DNA from: Marinomonas transparens
GTDB lineage: Bacteria > Pseudomonadota > Gammaproteobacteria > Pseudomonadales > Marinomonadaceae
DNA: 64,000 bases
NCBI RefSeq assembly: GCF_016463975.1
Contig: NZ_JAEMNX010000003.1
Coordinates: forward strand, 273,648-337,647
Direction: 5' to 3'
The translations under genes and the position numbers were made by a program. The notes beneath the pieces were generated by a model. That model worked only from the letters and a program-made list of their open reading frames with translations. It made no database searches and had not been told where the DNA came from. The stretch's first letter is position 1. Every line of letters starts with the position of its first letter. Shown here one piece after another: positions 63,677 through 64,000 of the stretch.

Positions 63677-64000
63677 TTAACCATCCATAAACTGGTGGTT
63701 GATGTAAGCATGAAGGTTGCTAATGTGCTGCTCCATCCAGACTGACAAGCCATGTAATTCGATCACCTTGTCTCGGTAAAGGGCTAAGGTTTCAATGGTT
63801 TTGCTGACTTCATGAATGGGCAAGACCAGCAAGTCTTCGTCGGGCGCCATGGGCTGGGTGGCCTTACCCAATGCTTGATACTGGTCTAGGTCGGCTTGCT
63901 TGACCTGAGCACCCATTGGTAAAGGCGTGGTGGTCGTTGCTTTCATAACTTGGCCCATCGCCCGCCGAACAAAAGGTCTGTCTTGAATCGTAATGTAAGC
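63677..64000 (-). CDS. Partial hypothetical protein at the window edge
   Basis: The frame continues past the first ATG (63958) to the window end as AYITIQDRPFVRRA, so the N terminus is outside. The visible 107 residues hold a Thr/Pro-rich linker, a DLDQYQALGKATQPMAPDEDLLVLP stretch and a helical end with Trp and His residues. It has no signal or membrane helix in view. I do not recognise the family; a phage or mobile-element origin is possible but not shown. Confidence 0.5.
   Translation of the reverse strand, partial: AYITIQDRPFVRRAMGQVMKATTTTPLPMGAQVKQADLDQYQALGKATQPMAPDEDLLVLPIHEVSKTIETLALYRDKVIELHGLSVWMEQHISNLHAYINHQFMDG

Noticed and set aside
1..64000. CRISPR array, tRNA, rRNA or intact insertion sequence
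   Set aside because: No regular spacer-repeat array, cloverleaf with a CCA-type end, rRNA stretch or transposase frame was recognised on either strand.

Overview
The window looks like a chromosomal segment of a marine gammaproteobacterium of the Oceanospirillales, most like Marinomonas. This is inferred from moderate AT-rich codon use, gammaproteobacterial versions of TmcA, EpmA/EpmB/EF-P, DctB/DctD and KdgR, and several TRAP transporters. No rRNA, tRNA, CRISPR array or intact insertion sequence was seen.

Layout. 0-3.7 kb: methylcitrate cycle prpB-prpC-prpD (+). 3.8-5.9 kb: tmcA, tRNA acetyltransferase. 6.1-9.6 kb: dctPQM-type TRAP transporter. 9.8-28.2 kb: a pectin/uronate catabolic island with the IclR-type regulator KdgR, KdgK, KduD, the oligogalacturonide ABC transporter TogMNAB, oligogalacturonate lyase, a second TRAP transporter, and the oxidative galacturonate route (Udh, Gci, Gli, KdgD, 2-oxoglutarate semialdehyde dehydrogenase) with a FadR-type GntR regulator. 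28.4-36.7 kb: gamma-glutamyltranspeptidase, a diguanylate cyclase, a TauE/SafE permease, the DctB/DctD two-component system and EpmA. 37-43 kb: LysR regulators, a LysE exporter, two abutting gene fragments (EamA permease and MocR regulator), chorismate mutase, a YqfO-like protein, DoxX and an Atu4866-like/NTF2-like gene pair. 43.3-45.2 kb: efp and epmB, divergent. 45-54 kb: an RNase J-like beta-CASP protein, a NYN protein, a VF530 protein, a LacI regulator, HlyU, a hydrolase and an SDR. 54.4-58.1 kb: a TetR-HlyD-ABC exporter operon. 58-64 kb: GAF-GGDEF protein, PhoD-like phosphatase, OmpW, then a decaying segment with a truncated LysE gene, a dead YefM-like antitoxin and a partial gene at the edge.

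How it works together. Oligogalacturonides enter through TogMNAB and are split by Ogl in the cytoplasm; the ketouronate product passes through KduD and KdgK to KDPG (KduI and Eda are not in this window). Free galacturonate probably enters through the TRAP system at 22.2-25.1 kb, is oxidised by Udh to galactarolactone, converted by Gli/Gci to 5-dehydro-4-deoxyglucarate, then by KdgD and the semialdehyde dehydrogenase to 2-oxoglutarate. Three different palindromic operator types lie in the control regions. They suggest separate control of the oligomer branch (KdgR), the TRAP/GntR/Gci units (GntR) and the kdgD unit (regulator unknown). DctB/DctD at 32-35.7 kb may act on the TRAP operon at 6.1 kb, which has a partial sigma-54 promoter.

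The most unusual items are the twin palindromes before kdgD, the second palindrome shared by the GntR-linked promoters, a stem that buries the tmcA ribosome binding site, the deletion scar joining two half-genes at 39.03 kb, the dead antitoxin at 63 kb, and a structured non-coding element abutting a truncated LysE gene at 62.1-62.2 kb.
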